Shown here piece by piece: positions 50,338 to 58,987 of a DNA stretch of 63,155 nt. The position numbers and the translations under genes were made by a program. The notes under the pieces are model-generated. The model did no database searches. It worked only from the letters and a program-made list of their open reading frames with translations, and was not told the DNA's origin. This DNA comes from IDS-8 sp964491485. GTDB taxonomy: Bacteria; Pseudomonadota; Gammaproteobacteria; Steroidobacterales; Woeseiaceae. The number at the start of each line of letters is the position of its first letter. Within the stretch, counting starts at the first letter, position 1. The DNA is taken from the NCBI GenBank assembly GCA_964491485.1, contig CAZBGV010000007.1:1-63155 (forward strand), given 5' to 3'.

Positions 50338-50384
50338 TCTGCATACTACGGCGTTGCACGAGCCCGGGGGCGGGAGAGGAGCGG

Positions 50385-51164
50385 ATGGCAACCAGCCGGA
50401 ACACCAGCGAGCGGCGCTTGCAGATCAGTGCCATGGTACGGGAGCACGGTAGCGTGCAGGTCGCCGCGCTCGCCAAGCGTTTCGGGGTCAGCCAGCAGAC
50501 GGTCCGCAAGGACCTGCGCTACCTCGCCGATCACGGCGTCGTGGCGCGCGCTTACGGCGGCGGCATCGACAGCAGCGTCGTCAACCTGCCCATGACCGAG
50601 GCGCCCTACGAATCGCGGCGCGGCGTGCACCTCGAGCAGAAGCAGCGCATCGGCAAGCTGGCCGCGACGATGGTCAAGCCCGGTGACACCGTGGTAATCG
50701 ATTCGGGCACGACCGCGATCGAGCTGGCAAAGGCGCTGCCCAACATCGACGTCACCGTGGTATCGAACGACTTCGGCGTGCTCACGGTCCTCGCCCGCAA
50801 GAACAACATCCACCTGGTCATGCTGGGCGGCGAGCTGCGCCGCAAGAACATGGCCTTTTACGGCGGACTCACGGTCGAGGCGCTCGACGCGCTGCACGTC
50901 AACATGCTGTTCCTCGGCGTCGACGGCTTCGATCTCGAGCGCGGCATCACCACGCATTACGAGCCCGAAGCGATGCTCAATCGCAAGATGGTCGAGGCCG
51001 CGAGCGTCGTGGTCGCCATCACCGACAGCTCGAAGTTCGGCACGGTCTGCCTGCACCGCATCATCCACGTCTCCGAGCTCGACGTCCTCATCACCGACTC
51101 GGACGCACCCACCGAGATCCGCGAGGCCGCGGACGAGGTCGGCTTCGAGCTGCAGCTCGCCTGA
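50385..51164 (+). CDS. agaR: DeoR-family repressor, AgaR type
   Basis: A 259-residue DeoR/GlpR-family regulator. The N-terminal winged helix (RRLQISAMVREHGSVQVAALA, VSQQTVRKDLRYLADHGVV, AYGGG) binds DNA. The C-terminal domain (about 75-250) is the DeoR sugar-phosphate sensor fold, with DTVVIDSGTTAIELAKAL and the conserved Gly/Asp pattern LFLGVDGFDLERGI. Family inducers are phosphorylated sugars; for AgaR these are amino-sugar or tagatose phosphates. The name follows from linkage to AgaZ, AgaS and AgaK genes and AgaR-like boxes in its own promoter and before the GH36 operon. Autoregulation is likely. Confidence 0.88.
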   Translation: MATSRNTSERRLQISAMVREHGSVQVAALAKRFGVSQQTVRKDLRYLADHGVVARAYGGGIDSSVVNLPMTEAPYESRRGVHLEQKQRIGKLAATMVKPGDTVVIDSGTTAIELAKALPNIDVTVVSNDFGVLTVLARKNNIHLVMLGGELRRKNMAFYGGLTVEALDALHVNMLFLGVDGFDLERGITTHYEPEAMLNRKMVEAASVVVAITDSSKFGTVCLHRIIHVSELDVLITDSDAPTEIREAADEVGFELQLA

Positions 51165-51240
51165 TCGCGAAACCCGCTCGATGTGCCGGGCTTCCGACGC
51201 CCGGGCGCCGACGGCGCGGCCGGCCGGCATCAGCGGCCCG

Positions 51241-52377
51241 TCATTTTCCATTCCCGGAGAGCCCGAACACCGCGATCGCGTTCGCGTAGTAGATCCTGTC
51301 GATCACGGCGCGCGGCAGCGCGAGGCCCGGCACGTCGGCCTCGATGACCGCCACGTGCTGGGTTTCGCCGGTCGCGAGATAGCGCCAGTCCGCCGTCCAG
51401 GCGGAGTGCGCCTCGTGTTGGAATTCCGCCCCGTCCTCGCCGGAATTGTGCGCAAGGTCGGTGCCGTACAGGATGCGGTCCTGGTAGCGAATGAAGAAAT
51501 CGCGCACCTTCTCGCGGTCGCGCATGGACTGGTACTGCACCTGGCTCATGCGCGCGGCGAGGTCGATCCAGGCCTGCGGATGGCGGTCGAGGAACCGCCC
51601 CACGCGCTCCACGTCGTATTCCAGGCTCGCCATGTGGGCGCCGACGAAGCGCAGCCCGGGATTGGCTTCCACGAAGCGGTCCCGGCTCGCGAGAATCGTC
51701 TCGTAGCCGGGCAGCTCCGGGTGCAGGTACATGTGGTACTGCGGGTGGTTGCGAAAGTATTCGCGGTCGTTGGCCGTCGTCATTTCCTCGAGCGGCAGCC
51801 AGCAGTTGTGCGGCTCGGCCTGGTGGGCGATGAGAACGACGCCCTGCCCGGCCACCGCCGGACCGAGCCAGGCCATGCGCGGGTCGTCGAGCATGACCAG
51901 CTTGCCGTCCGCGTCCCGTTCGACCATTCCGACGTTCTTCCACACTTTCACCGCCACCGCGCCCTGCCTGACCGCCTCGGCGATGTCCGCGGCGGCGGCC
52001 TTCTCCCAGCCGGGCTCGCCGAATGCCTTCATAGAGAACGTGGTCGCCCAGTGCACCCGCTGCGGCGCGCGCTCCGCGAGCGCCCGTGCGGTCTCGCGCT
52101 GCACGGCAATTGACGGGAAATCCGGGTAGTCCACGTTGATCAGCAGCAATTCGAAGTTGTCCTCGCGCGCCTGCTCGATGAAGGCATCGTCGACGACGTT
52201 GGCGTGCGCGTGCGCATCGAACTTCGGCACGGCGCTGAAATCGGCCATGGAATAAGGCGCGTCGCTCGCCGGCACGCGGCTCGCGGCCAGCGCGAGCAGC
52301 AGGCCGGCCGCGGCCAGCACGAGGCAGCGACTCGCCTTCGCATTCACCTTTCGTCCGGGAGGGGTCGAGCACAGCAT
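51241..52377 (-). CDS. Exported amidohydrolase-family TIM-barrel hydrolase
   Basis: A 378-residue protein with an N-terminal export segment (residues 17-37, CLVLAAAGLLLALAASRVPAS) and an amidohydrolase-2 type barrel. Metal-site candidates are FDAHAHANV (HxH near 53-57), VLIAHQAEPH, FVGAHMAS and ILYGTDLAHN, whose Asp is typical. The family hydrolyses or decarboxylates many small substrates. Because it is exported it is not the expected cytoplasmic GalNAc-6-phosphate deacetylase, although it could remove acyl groups outside the inner membrane. It is transcribed divergently from the GH36 operon across a region with an AgaR-like box 17 bases before its ATG, placing it in the same regulon. Its 3' end converges on agaR. 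Confidence 0.8.
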   Translation of the reverse strand: MLCSTPPGRKVNAKASRCLVLAAAGLLLALAASRVPASDAPYSMADFSAVPKFDAHAHANVVDDAFIEQAREDNFELLLINVDYPDFPSIAVQRETARALAERAPQRVHWATTFSMKAFGEPGWEKAAAADIAEAVRQGAVAVKVWKNVGMVERDADGKLVMLDDPRMAWLGPAVAGQGVVLIAHQAEPHNCWLPLEEMTTANDREYFRNHPQYHMYLHPELPGYETILASRDRFVEANPGLRFVGAHMASLEYDVERVGRFLDRHPQAWIDLAARMSQVQYQSMRDREKVRDFFIRYQDRILYGTDLAHNSGEDGAEFQHEAHSAWTADWRYLATGETQHVAVIEADVPGLALPRAVIDRIYYANAIAVFGLSGNGK

Positions 52378-52393
52378 GGCCTGAACCTCGTGA

Positions 52394-52405
52394 AGCGAAA
52401 CTTAG
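52394..52405. promoter_or_regulatory. AgaR box between amidohydrolase and GH36 operon
   Basis: AGCGAAACTTAG is identical over 12 bases to the box at 50320-50331 in the agaR promoter. It lies 17 bases before the amidohydrolase ATG and about 80 bases before the GH36 start, so both divergent units are probably repressed by AgaR. Confidence 0.75.
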
Positions 52406-52486
52406 TCGCAAGATAACGCAACATATCGCTTGCATCAACGCGCGATGTTGGCTGAGAATGCGGGCAGAACTCGAGAGGACCCAGCC

Positions 52487-54577
52487 ATGCCGCTCCTGCC
52501 CCGCCGCCGCCTCCTGAAGTTACTGCCTGCGGGTATCGTCGCCGCCCTGGCGCCGTATCCCCTGCTGCGCACCGCGGCGGCCGCCGTCCCCGTGTCACGC
52601 GACGGAACACCGGTCGCCGGCGACGACATTCTCCGCATCGAGTTCGACCGCGAGCTCCGCACGCGGCTCGTCTGTCGTGGCGCACCCGTCACCGATTTCA
52701 GCGCCAGTGAAGCCCTGCTGCTCGCCGACCGCACGATCGACACGTTCGCGCTCGCCGGCTCGCATGCCGAGCTGCTGCAAGACCCGCGGCACGGCAGCGG
52801 CCGCCGCACCGTCGTCGAGGGCAGGTCCGCAGATAACGTGAGCAAGCAGGTCGAGGTCGTCTCTTACGATGCTTACCCGGGGCTTGCGCTGCTGAAGGCG
52901 ACCTACCGCAACTCAGGCGCCCGGCCGCTGGCGCTCACGGGCTGGCGCAATGCCGCGCACGAGCTGCGCGGCGCCGCGGACGAATTCTGGACCTTTGCCG
53001 GTGCCACGCACGAAGACCGGCGCGACTGGGCGCAGCCCATGTCGAAGGGTTTCGGGCAGCGAAATTCGCTTGCGATGGTGGCTTCGGACTACGGCGGCGG
53101 CACGCCGGCGGCGAGCGTCTGGTCCCGCGATTTCGGCCTGGCCGTCGGCCACGTCGATACCGTGCCGCGGATCGTCGACCTGCCCGTGCACGACACCGGC
53201 AAAGGTGCGTCGATCGCCGTCGAGCACCTCGAGAACGTCACCCTGGCGCCGGGCGCGACGCTCGACACCTACACCAGCTTCGTCTGCCTGCACACGGGCG
53301 ACTACTTCGCGCCGCTCGCGCTCTACCGGCAGTTCATGGCGAACGCGGGCATCCGCGCGGCGGTGGCGCCGGAGTCGGCCTTCGCTCCCGTGTGGTGCGC
53401 CTGGGGCTACGAGCGCAACTTCACGACGGAACAGATCCTCGGGACGCTGCCCAAGGTGCGCGAGCTCGGCTTCGAGTGGGCCGTGCTGGACGACGGCTGG
53501 CAGACGAACGAAGGCGACTGGGGCATCGACCGGACCAAGTTCCCGCGCGGCGAGGCGGACATGATCGCCTTCGCCCGCGCGGTTCGCGCGCAGGGGCTGC
53601 GGCCGCGGCTGTGGATCGCGCCGCTCGCCGCCGATCCCGGCAGCGACGTGCTGCACGAGCACGCCGACATGCTGCTGCTCGACGAATCGGGTGCGTTCCA
53701 GAAGGTGAGCTGGTGGAACGCTCTGACGCAGTGCCCGGCTTACCAGCCGACCGTGGACTATTACGTCGCGCTGGTGAAAAAGATCATCGGCGAGTGGGGT
53801 TTCGAAGGGCTGAAATTCGACGGGCAGCACCTGAATTCGGTCGCGCCCTGCCATAACCCCGCGCACAAGCACGCACACCCGAACGAGTCCCTGGAGAAGC
53901 TGCCCGCCTTCTGGCAGGCGCTTCACGACGCGGCGCGGGAGGCGAACCCGGAAGCGGTGATCGAGCTCTGCCCCTGCGGCACCGTCTTCTCCTTCCACAA
54001 TCTGCCGGCGACGGACCAGTACCCGGCGTCGGATCCGCTGTCCTCGCGGCAGGTGCGCCAGAAAGGCAAGGCGATGAAGGCGCTCATGGGCGAGCGCAGC
54101 AGCTTTGCCGGCGACCACGTGGAGCTGAGCGACGGCGGCCGCGATTTTGCATCGAGCGTCGGCATCGGCGCCGTCATGTCGACGAAGTTCACCTGGCCCG
54201 AGGACACCGACAACCCGACGGACCCGCTGCCGCCCGGCGGCTTCCGGCTGACGGAGGAAAAAGAGCGCCTGTGGCGCAAGTGGGTGGAGCTTTACAAGGC
54301 GCATAACCTGCCGAAGGGCGAGTACCGCGGCACGTTGTACGACATCGGGTTCGACAAACCCGAGGGGCACGCGATCGAGAAGGACCGCGCCCTCTACTAC
54401 ACGTTCTTCGCCGACGAGTGGCGGGGCCGCGTCCCGCTGCGTGGGCTGGGCCGCGGCCGGTATCGCGTGCGCGACCTGTTCAACGAGCGAGACCTGGGCG
54501 AAGTGGACGCCGAAGCCAACACGCTGGACGTCGCGTTCACCGGCTTCCTATTCCTGAAGGCGGAGCAGTCCACGTGA
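52487..54577 (+). CDS. GH36-family glycosidase (alpha-galactosidase or alpha-N-acetylgalactosaminidase)
   Basis: A 696-residue retaining glycosidase of clan GH-D, family 36 by layout. Start ATG 52487 has GAGAGGA upstream and gives an export signal, RRRLLKLLPAGIVAALAP, which looks Tat-like. An N-terminal beta-sandwich (about 40-280) precedes a TIM barrel beginning at PVWCAWGYERNFT near 302. EWAVLDDGWQTNEGDWG follows. Asp445 in GLKFDGQHL is the likely nucleophile, and Asp543 in SFAGDHVELS the likely acid/base. The C-terminal domain ends VAFTGFLFLKAEQST. Because all downstream genes deal with galactosamine, an alpha-N-acetylgalactosaminidase is at least as likely as an alpha-galactosidase. It leads a five-gene operon and overlaps the permease gene. 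Confidence 0.88.
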   Translation: MPLLPRRRLLKLLPAGIVAALAPYPLLRTAAAAVPVSRDGTPVAGDDILRIEFDRELRTRLVCRGAPVTDFSASEALLLADRTIDTFALAGSHAELLQDPRHGSGRRTVVEGRSADNVSKQVEVVSYDAYPGLALLKATYRNSGARPLALTGWRNAAHELRGAADEFWTFAGATHEDRRDWAQPMSKGFGQRNSLAMVASDYGGGTPAASVWSRDFGLAVGHVDTVPRIVDLPVHDTGKGASIAVEHLENVTLAPGATLDTYTSFVCLHTGDYFAPLALYRQFMANAGIRAAVAPESAFAPVWCAWGYERNFTTEQILGTLPKVRELGFEWAVLDDGWQTNEGDWGIDRTKFPRGEADMIAFARAVRAQGLRPRLWIAPLAADPGSDVLHEHADMLLLDESGAFQKVSWWNALTQCPAYQPTVDYYVALVKKIIGEWGFEGLKFDGQHLNSVAPCHNPAHKHAHPNESLEKLPAFWQALHDAAREANPEAVIELCPCGTVFSFHNLPATDQYPASDPLSSRQVRQKGKAMKALMGERSSFAGDHVELSDGGRDFASSVGIGAVMSTKFTWPEDTDNPTDPLPPGGFRLTEEKERLWRKWVELYKAHNLPKGEYRGTLYDIGFDKPEGHAIEKDRALYYTFFADEWRGRVPLRGLGRGRYRVRDLFNERDLGEVDAEANTLDVAFTGFLFLKAEQST

Positions 54578-55539
54578 ACGCGGCGGCCGCCGGCGCGACG
54601 GGCAACGGCAGCCGCCGCTGGCTCGTTTACGCGTTGACGACCGTCGGCCTGTGGGGGGTATGGGGCGCCACTGCGGGCATCTCCAGCGCCCGCGGCTTCC
54701 CGGACACGCTGGTCTACTGCGTCTGGGCGCTGACGATGATCCCGCCGGCCGCGTTCATCCTGTGGCACAACGGCTGGCAGCTCGATCACTCCCCGCGCGC
54801 CGTCGTCTACGGCATGCTCATCGGCCTGCTCGGCGCCGGGGGCCAGATGCTGCTGTTCCAGGCGCTCACCATCGGCCCGGCGTACTTCATTTTCCCGATC
54901 ATTTCGCTGTCGCCGGTGGTGACGATCGTGCTGTCGTTCACGCTGCTCCGCGAGCGCACCGGCCTGGCGGGCACCGTCGGCATCATCCTCGCGCTGGTCG
55001 CGCTGCCGATGTTCGATCTCTCGTTCGGCGGCGGCGCAAGCGGCGGGCTTGGCTGGTTCATGCTCGCGCTGCTCGTGATGGCTGCCTGGGGCGTGCAGGC
55101 CTATTTCATGAAGGTGGCCAACAATTCGATCGGCGCGGAGAGCATCTTCTTCTATATGGCGCTCTGCGCACTCGCCCTGATGCCCGTCGCCTGGGCGATG
55201 ACCGACCTCGGCGCCCCGGTGAACACCGGCTGGGACGGTCCGTGGCTCGCGGCCGTCATCCAGGTCCTGAATGCGGTCGGCGCACTGATGCTCGTGTACG
55301 CGTTCCGCTACGGCAAAGCCATGGTCGTGGCACCGCTCACGAACGCCGGTGCGCCGCTGGTCACCGCTGCGCTCGCGCTCACTTTCGCCGGCGTCGTCCC
55401 CGGGCCGCTGAAGCTCACCGGGCTCCTCCTTGCGCTGGCCGCGGCGGTGCTCCTGTCACTGGAACCGGAGCCTGAGGCCGAGCCCGGCCAGGCACCCGTG
55501 ACGGACCCCGAGCGGCGACCGGCAAGGACCATCGGCTGA
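54574..55539 (+). CDS. DMT/EamA-family sugar permease (AgaP-like)
   Basis: A 321-residue inner-membrane protein with about ten hydrophobic helices, arranged as the two EamA-type halves of the drug/metabolite superfamily. Landmarks are GLWGVWGATAGISSARGFP, AVVYGMLIGLLGAGGQMLLFQAL, SPVVTIVLSFTLLRERTG and the mirrored late segment FRYGKAMVVAPLTNAGAPLVTAAL. The GTG start at 54574 overlaps the GH36 stop. The charged tail EPEPEAEPGQAPVTDPERR is cytoplasmic. DMT members move sugars, nucleotides and amino acids. Here it most plausibly brings GalNAc or galactosamine across the inner membrane. I see no phosphotransferase genes, so the sugar would enter unphosphorylated, consistent with a kinase at the end of the operon. 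Confidence 0.87.
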   Translation: MNAAAAGATGNGSRRWLVYALTTVGLWGVWGATAGISSARGFPDTLVYCVWALTMIPPAAFILWHNGWQLDHSPRAVVYGMLIGLLGAGGQMLLFQALTIGPAYFIFPIISLSPVVTIVLSFTLLRERTGLAGTVGIILALVALPMFDLSFGGGASGGLGWFMLALLVMAAWGVQAYFMKVANNSIGAESIFFYMALCALALMPVAWAMTDLGAPVNTGWDGPWLAAVIQVLNAVGALMLVYAFRYGKAMVVAPLTNAGAPLVTAALALTFAGVVPGPLKLTGLLLALAAAVLLSLEPEPEAEPGQAPVTDPERRPARTIG

Positions 55540-55552
55540 GGGCGCCCGACCG

Positions 55553-56833
55553 ATGCACGCGCTCCAGCAGCTGATCGCCCGCCACAAAAGCGGCAACGCG
55601 TGCGGCGTGACGTCCATCTGCTCGGCGCACCCGACGGTCGTCGAGGCGAGCCTCCGGCACGCGCAGCGCTGCGAGTTGCCGTTCGTACTGTTCGAAGCCA
55701 CCTGCAACCAGGTGAACCAGGACGGCGGCTACACCGGCATGCGGCCGCACGACTTCGTCGATTTCATCGCGGGGATGGCGGAGCGTACCGGCTTCGACGC
55801 CGCGAAGATCGTGCTCGGCGGCGATCACCTCGGGCCGAACCCGTGGACGAACCTGCCGGCGGACGCCGCCATGGACAAAGCCATCACGATGGTCGCGGAC
55901 TACGTCGCCGCGGGCTTTCGCAAGATCCACCTGGATTGCTCGATGTCGTGCGCCGACGATCCGATGCTCTTGCCGGAAACTGAGATCGTGCGGCGCGCGG
56001 TGAGCCTTTGCCGGGCCGCGGAAACCGCCTATGCGCGGGCGGGCGGCGAGGCGCCGGTGTACGTCATAGGGACGGAGGTGCCGGTGCCCGGCGGCGCGGC
56101 GGAATCGATCGACGGACTGGCGGTCACCACGCCGGCCGCGGCGCTCGCCACCATCGACGCGCACCACGATGCGTTCGCGGCCGCCGGGCTGGACGGCGCC
56201 TGGGAGCGCGTGATCGCCTCCGTCGTTCAGCCCGGCGTGGAATTCGACCATCACCAGGTGATCGGCTACGAGCCCGGCAAGGCGCGCGAGCTGCGGGCCG
56301 CGATCGAGCCGGTGGCGGGCATGGTGTTCGAGGCGCACTCCACCGATTACCAGGCGCGCACGGCCCTGGCGGCGCTGGTTCGCGATCACTTCGCCATCCT
56401 GAAGGTCGGTCCGGGGCTCACGTTCGCGCTGCGCGAAGCGCTCTGGGCACTGGACGCCATCGAGCGCGAATGGATCGACGAGGCACGCCGGGCACGCCTG
56501 CGCGACGTCGCTCTCGCCGTCATGCAGAAACAGCCGCGCTACTGGCAGAACTACTACAAGGGCGACGAGCGCGAGATCGGCTTCGACCTGGCGTACAGCC
56601 TGAGCGACCGCATCCGCTACTACTGGCCGGATCCCGCCATCGAGCGCGCCCGCCAGGCGCTGTTCGGGAACCTGCGCGAGAACCCGCCGCCGCTGTCGCT
56701 GTTGATGCAGTACATGCCCGTCGCGCTGGATGCCGCAGCCCGGGACGGCGCGCCCTTCGACCCTCACGTGTTTGCCATGGCGCACATCGGCGCCGTGCTG
56801 GACGATTACCACTATGCGTGCAACGACTCGTAA
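55553..56833 (+). CDS. agaZ: Tagatose-phosphate-pathway protein AgaZ/GatZ
   Basis: A 426-residue member of the GatZ/KbaZ/AgaZ family. Signatures are the start ALQQLIARHKSGNACGVTSICSAHP, FEATCNQVNQDGGYTGMRP, LGGDHLGPNPWTNLPA, IHLDCSMSCADDP, YVIGTEVPVPGGA and VLDDYHYACNDS at the end. In enterobacteria the Z protein assists the KbaY/GatY tagatose-1,6-bisphosphate aldolase. In Shewanella-type GalNAc pathways AgaZ occurs without Y and has been proposed as tagatose-6-phosphate kinase. No Y gene is present here, so the second role fits better. It starts 13 bases after the permease gene. Confidence 0.92.
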   Translation: MHALQQLIARHKSGNACGVTSICSAHPTVVEASLRHAQRCELPFVLFEATCNQVNQDGGYTGMRPHDFVDFIAGMAERTGFDAAKIVLGGDHLGPNPWTNLPADAAMDKAITMVADYVAAGFRKIHLDCSMSCADDPMLLPETEIVRRAVSLCRAAETAYARAGGEAPVYVIGTEVPVPGGAAESIDGLAVTTPAAALATIDAHHDAFAAAGLDGAWERVIASVVQPGVEFDHHQVIGYEPGKARELRAAIEPVAGMVFEAHSTDYQARTALAALVRDHFAILKVGPGLTFALREALWALDAIEREWIDEARRARLRDVALAVMQKQPRYWQNYYKGDEREIGFDLAYSLSDRIRYYWPDPAIERARQALFGNLRENPPPLSLLMQYMPVALDAAARDGAPFDPHVFAMAHIGAVLDDYHYACNDS

Positions 56834-56852
56834 CGGTTCGTGGTTCCTCGGG

Positions 56853-57995
56853 ATGCCCGAAGCCGAGCTGACGGCAAAAGGCGCCATCTGGACGGCCCGC
56901 GAAATCGAGCAGCAGCCGAGACTGCTCGAGCGCACGCACGAGCTGATTGCCGCCCAGCGCGGGCACCTCGACGAGTTCGTGAGCGCGGTCACGGAGGACC
57001 CCGCAGCGCGGGTCGTGCTGGCCGGCGCCGGCAGCTCGGCCTATATCGGCGAGTGCCTCGTGCCGCCGCTGGACCGGCTGCTCGCCGCGCGCGTGGAGGC
57101 CGTCGCGACCACCGACATCGTGAGCGCGCCGCACCTTTATCTCGATCCGGCGCAACCTTTGCTGCTGGTGTCGCTCGGCCGCTCCGGCAACAGCCCGGAA
57201 AGCCTGGCCGCCGCGCGGCTTGCCGAGTCCATGGTGCGCGACGTGCGCCACCTGGTCATCACCTGCAACGCGCAAGGCCGGCTAGCCGGCATCGACGTCG
57301 GCCGTTGCCATGCGCTGCAGCTGCCCGAGGAGACGCACGATGTCAGCTTCGCCATGACCTCGAGCTTCAGCTGCATGATGTACGCCGCGCACGCGGTGCT
57401 GGCGGGCGAGCGCAAGCAGGGGGCCGCCGGCATCGAGGCGATCGCGGGCGCCACCGCAAGCGTGATCGCCGGAACGGTGGCCGGCCTGCGGGAGCTGGCG
57501 CAGCACGGCTGCCAACGCGTGGTGTATCTCGGCAGCGGCGCGCTGAAGGGCCTGGCCAGGGAAGCCGCGCTGAAAGTCGGCGAGCTGAGCGATGGGGCTA
57601 TCGCGACCTGCTACGATTCGCCGCTGGGCTTCCGCCACGGTCCCAAGACGTTCGTGACGGAGCAGACACTGGTGATGGTGTTCGTCTCCAACCATCCGCT
57701 GACCCGCCAGTACGATCATGACCTGATCGACGAGTTGCGCAGCGAAGGTTGCGCCGGCCGCGTCATCGAGGTGAGCGCGCAGCCGCGTCCGGGCGTGGAA
57801 CGCGATACGATCGCCGTGCCGGGAATGGATTCGGCCACGGACACCGACTTGCTGTATCCCTACGTCGCCATCGCGCAGATCTTCGCTTTCATGTGCTCGC
57901 GCACGCTCGATCTGTCGCCGGATGCACCGAACCGCACCGGCACGGTCAACCGGGTGGTGCAGGGAGTGCGGCTGCACGACCTGCCCGCCCGATGA
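56853..57995 (+). CDS. agaS: Galactosamine-6-phosphate deaminase/isomerase, SIS domain
   Basis: A 380-residue protein with two SIS sugar-isomerase domains. It converts D-galactosamine-6-phosphate to tagatose-6-phosphate plus ammonia. Motifs shared with E. coli AgaS include VLAGAGSSAYIGE, LLLVSLGRSGNSPES, YLGSGALKGLAREAALKV, YDSPLGFRHGPKTFV and GTVNRVVQGV near the end. The start at 56853 (MPEAEL...) aligns with the MPE start of E. coli AgaS. An in-frame ATG at 56814 would overlap agaZ by 20 bases and is the alternative. Its stop overlaps the kinase ATG (ATGA). Confidence 0.93.
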   Translation: MPEAELTAKGAIWTAREIEQQPRLLERTHELIAAQRGHLDEFVSAVTEDPAARVVLAGAGSSAYIGECLVPPLDRLLAARVEAVATTDIVSAPHLYLDPAQPLLLVSLGRSGNSPESLAAARLAESMVRDVRHLVITCNAQGRLAGIDVGRCHALQLPEETHDVSFAMTSSFSCMMYAAHAVLAGERKQGAAGIEAIAGATASVIAGTVAGLRELAQHGCQRVVYLGSGALKGLAREAALKVGELSDGAIATCYDSPLGFRHGPKTFVTEQTLVMVFVSNHPLTRQYDHDLIDELRSEGCAGRVIEVSAQPRPGVERDTIAVPGMDSATDTDLLYPYVAIAQIFAFMCSRTLDLSPDAPNRTGTVNRVVQGVRLHDLPAR

Positions 57996-58924
57996 GCGAG
58001 CGGCTGTTCCTGGGCGTCGACGGCGGGGGCACCAAGACCCGGTTCATCCTGACGCGCAGCGGCGGCACCGTCGTTGCCGAAGCACTCCGTGGATCGTGCT
58101 ACTACCCGGACATCGGGCTCGACGGCCTGCGCGAGCTGCTGAGCAGCGGCCTTTCCGAGATCACCAAAGGCGCCGGGATTCGCGCCGGGGACATCACGCA
58201 CGCGTTTTTCGGCCTGCCGTGCTACGGCGAAGACAGCGCCGCGACGAGCGCCATCGAGCGGCTGCCCGCCGGGATTCTCGGGCACGAGCGCTACGCCTGC
58301 GACAACGACATGGTGTGCGGCTGGGCGGGCTCGTTCGCCTGCGGCGACGGCATCAACATCGTGGCCGGCACGGGCTCCATCGGCTACGGGCGCCGCGGCA
58401 AGCAGGCGGCGCGCGCGGGCGGCTGGGGCGAGCTGTTCTCGGACGAAGGCTCGGCTTACTGGCTGGCCCTGCAGGCGCTTAACGCGTTCTCACGCATGAG
58501 CGACGGTCGCCTGCCGCGGGGGCCGCTGTACGAGCTGGTGAAGCAGGCATTCGACCTGTCGAGCGATCTCGATCTCTGCGCGCGCACGCTCGGCAACGCG
58601 GCTTATTCGCGTGACGAGCTCGCGCGCTGCGCGCGCCTCGCGGTCGACGCCGCTGCGCAGGGCGACGGCGTGGCCCTGAACATGCTGGCACGGGCCGGCC
58701 GGGAGCTCGCGGCGATCGCGGATGCCGTGCGCGTGGCGCTCGAGTTTCCCGAAGGGGAGGCGGTGCCGGTCTCCTGGTCCGGGGGCTGCTTCGATGCGGG
58801 GGAAACCTTCCTGGCCCCGTTCAAGGCCGCCCTGCACGCCGCCTGCCCGGCATTCGCGCCGCACGATCCGCTGCATCCGCCGCACGTCGGCGCCGCGCTG
58901 TTCGCGGAGCGGCTGTCGGGCTGA
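57992..58924 (+). CDS. agaK: N-acetylgalactosamine/glucosamine kinase, BadF/BadG family
   Basis: A 310-residue kinase of the ASKHA fold in the BadF/BadG/BcrA-type N-acetylhexosamine kinase family. The ATP-binding motifs are LGVDGGGTKTRFIL at 7-20 and NIVAGTGSIGYG near 123-134. ACDNDMVCGWAGSF and GGWGELFSDEGSAYWLA are typical of N-acetylglucosamine-kinase-like proteins. VSWSGGCFDAGETFLAPF forms the C-terminal site. As the last gene of the operon with AgaS and AgaZ, it should phosphorylate GalNAc or galactosamine at C6. A preference for GlcNAc cannot be excluded. No 6-phosphate deacetylase is encoded in this operon. Confidence 0.9.
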   Translation: MSERLFLGVDGGGTKTRFILTRSGGTVVAEALRGSCYYPDIGLDGLRELLSSGLSEITKGAGIRAGDITHAFFGLPCYGEDSAATSAIERLPAGILGHERYACDNDMVCGWAGSFACGDGINIVAGTGSIGYGRRGKQAARAGGWGELFSDEGSAYWLALQALNAFSRMSDGRLPRGPLYELVKQAFDLSSDLDLCARTLGNAAYSRDELARCARLAVDAAAQGDGVALNMLARAGRELAAIADAVRVALEFPEGEAVPVSWSGGCFDAGETFLAPFKAALHAACPAFAPHDPLHPPHVGAALFAERLSG

Positions 58925-58925
58925 G

Positions 58926-58975
58926 GCGGGCAGCACCGGCACCGGCATTGCGATCGGCGGGGCCCCGCTGCCCGC
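58926..58975. repeat. Long inverted repeat after the aga operon
   Basis: GCGGGCAGC and GCTGCCCGC are perfect 9-base arms, 32 bases apart, starting just past the kinase stop. It could stabilise or end the transcript. Only a weak pyrimidine-rich run (CTCTTTCTC) follows, so it is not called a terminator. Confidence 0.4.
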
Positions 58976-58987
58976 GGCGAACGCCTC

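Noticed and set aside
50346..51251. Minus-strand frame opposite agaR
   Set aside because: The plus strand has an unmistakable DeoR-type regulator; the opposite frame is a shadow.
52913..54370. 485-codon minus-strand frame opposite the GH36 gene
   Set aside because: The plus strand contains the GH36 catalytic motifs; the minus-strand translation is His/Arg/Val-rich without domains.
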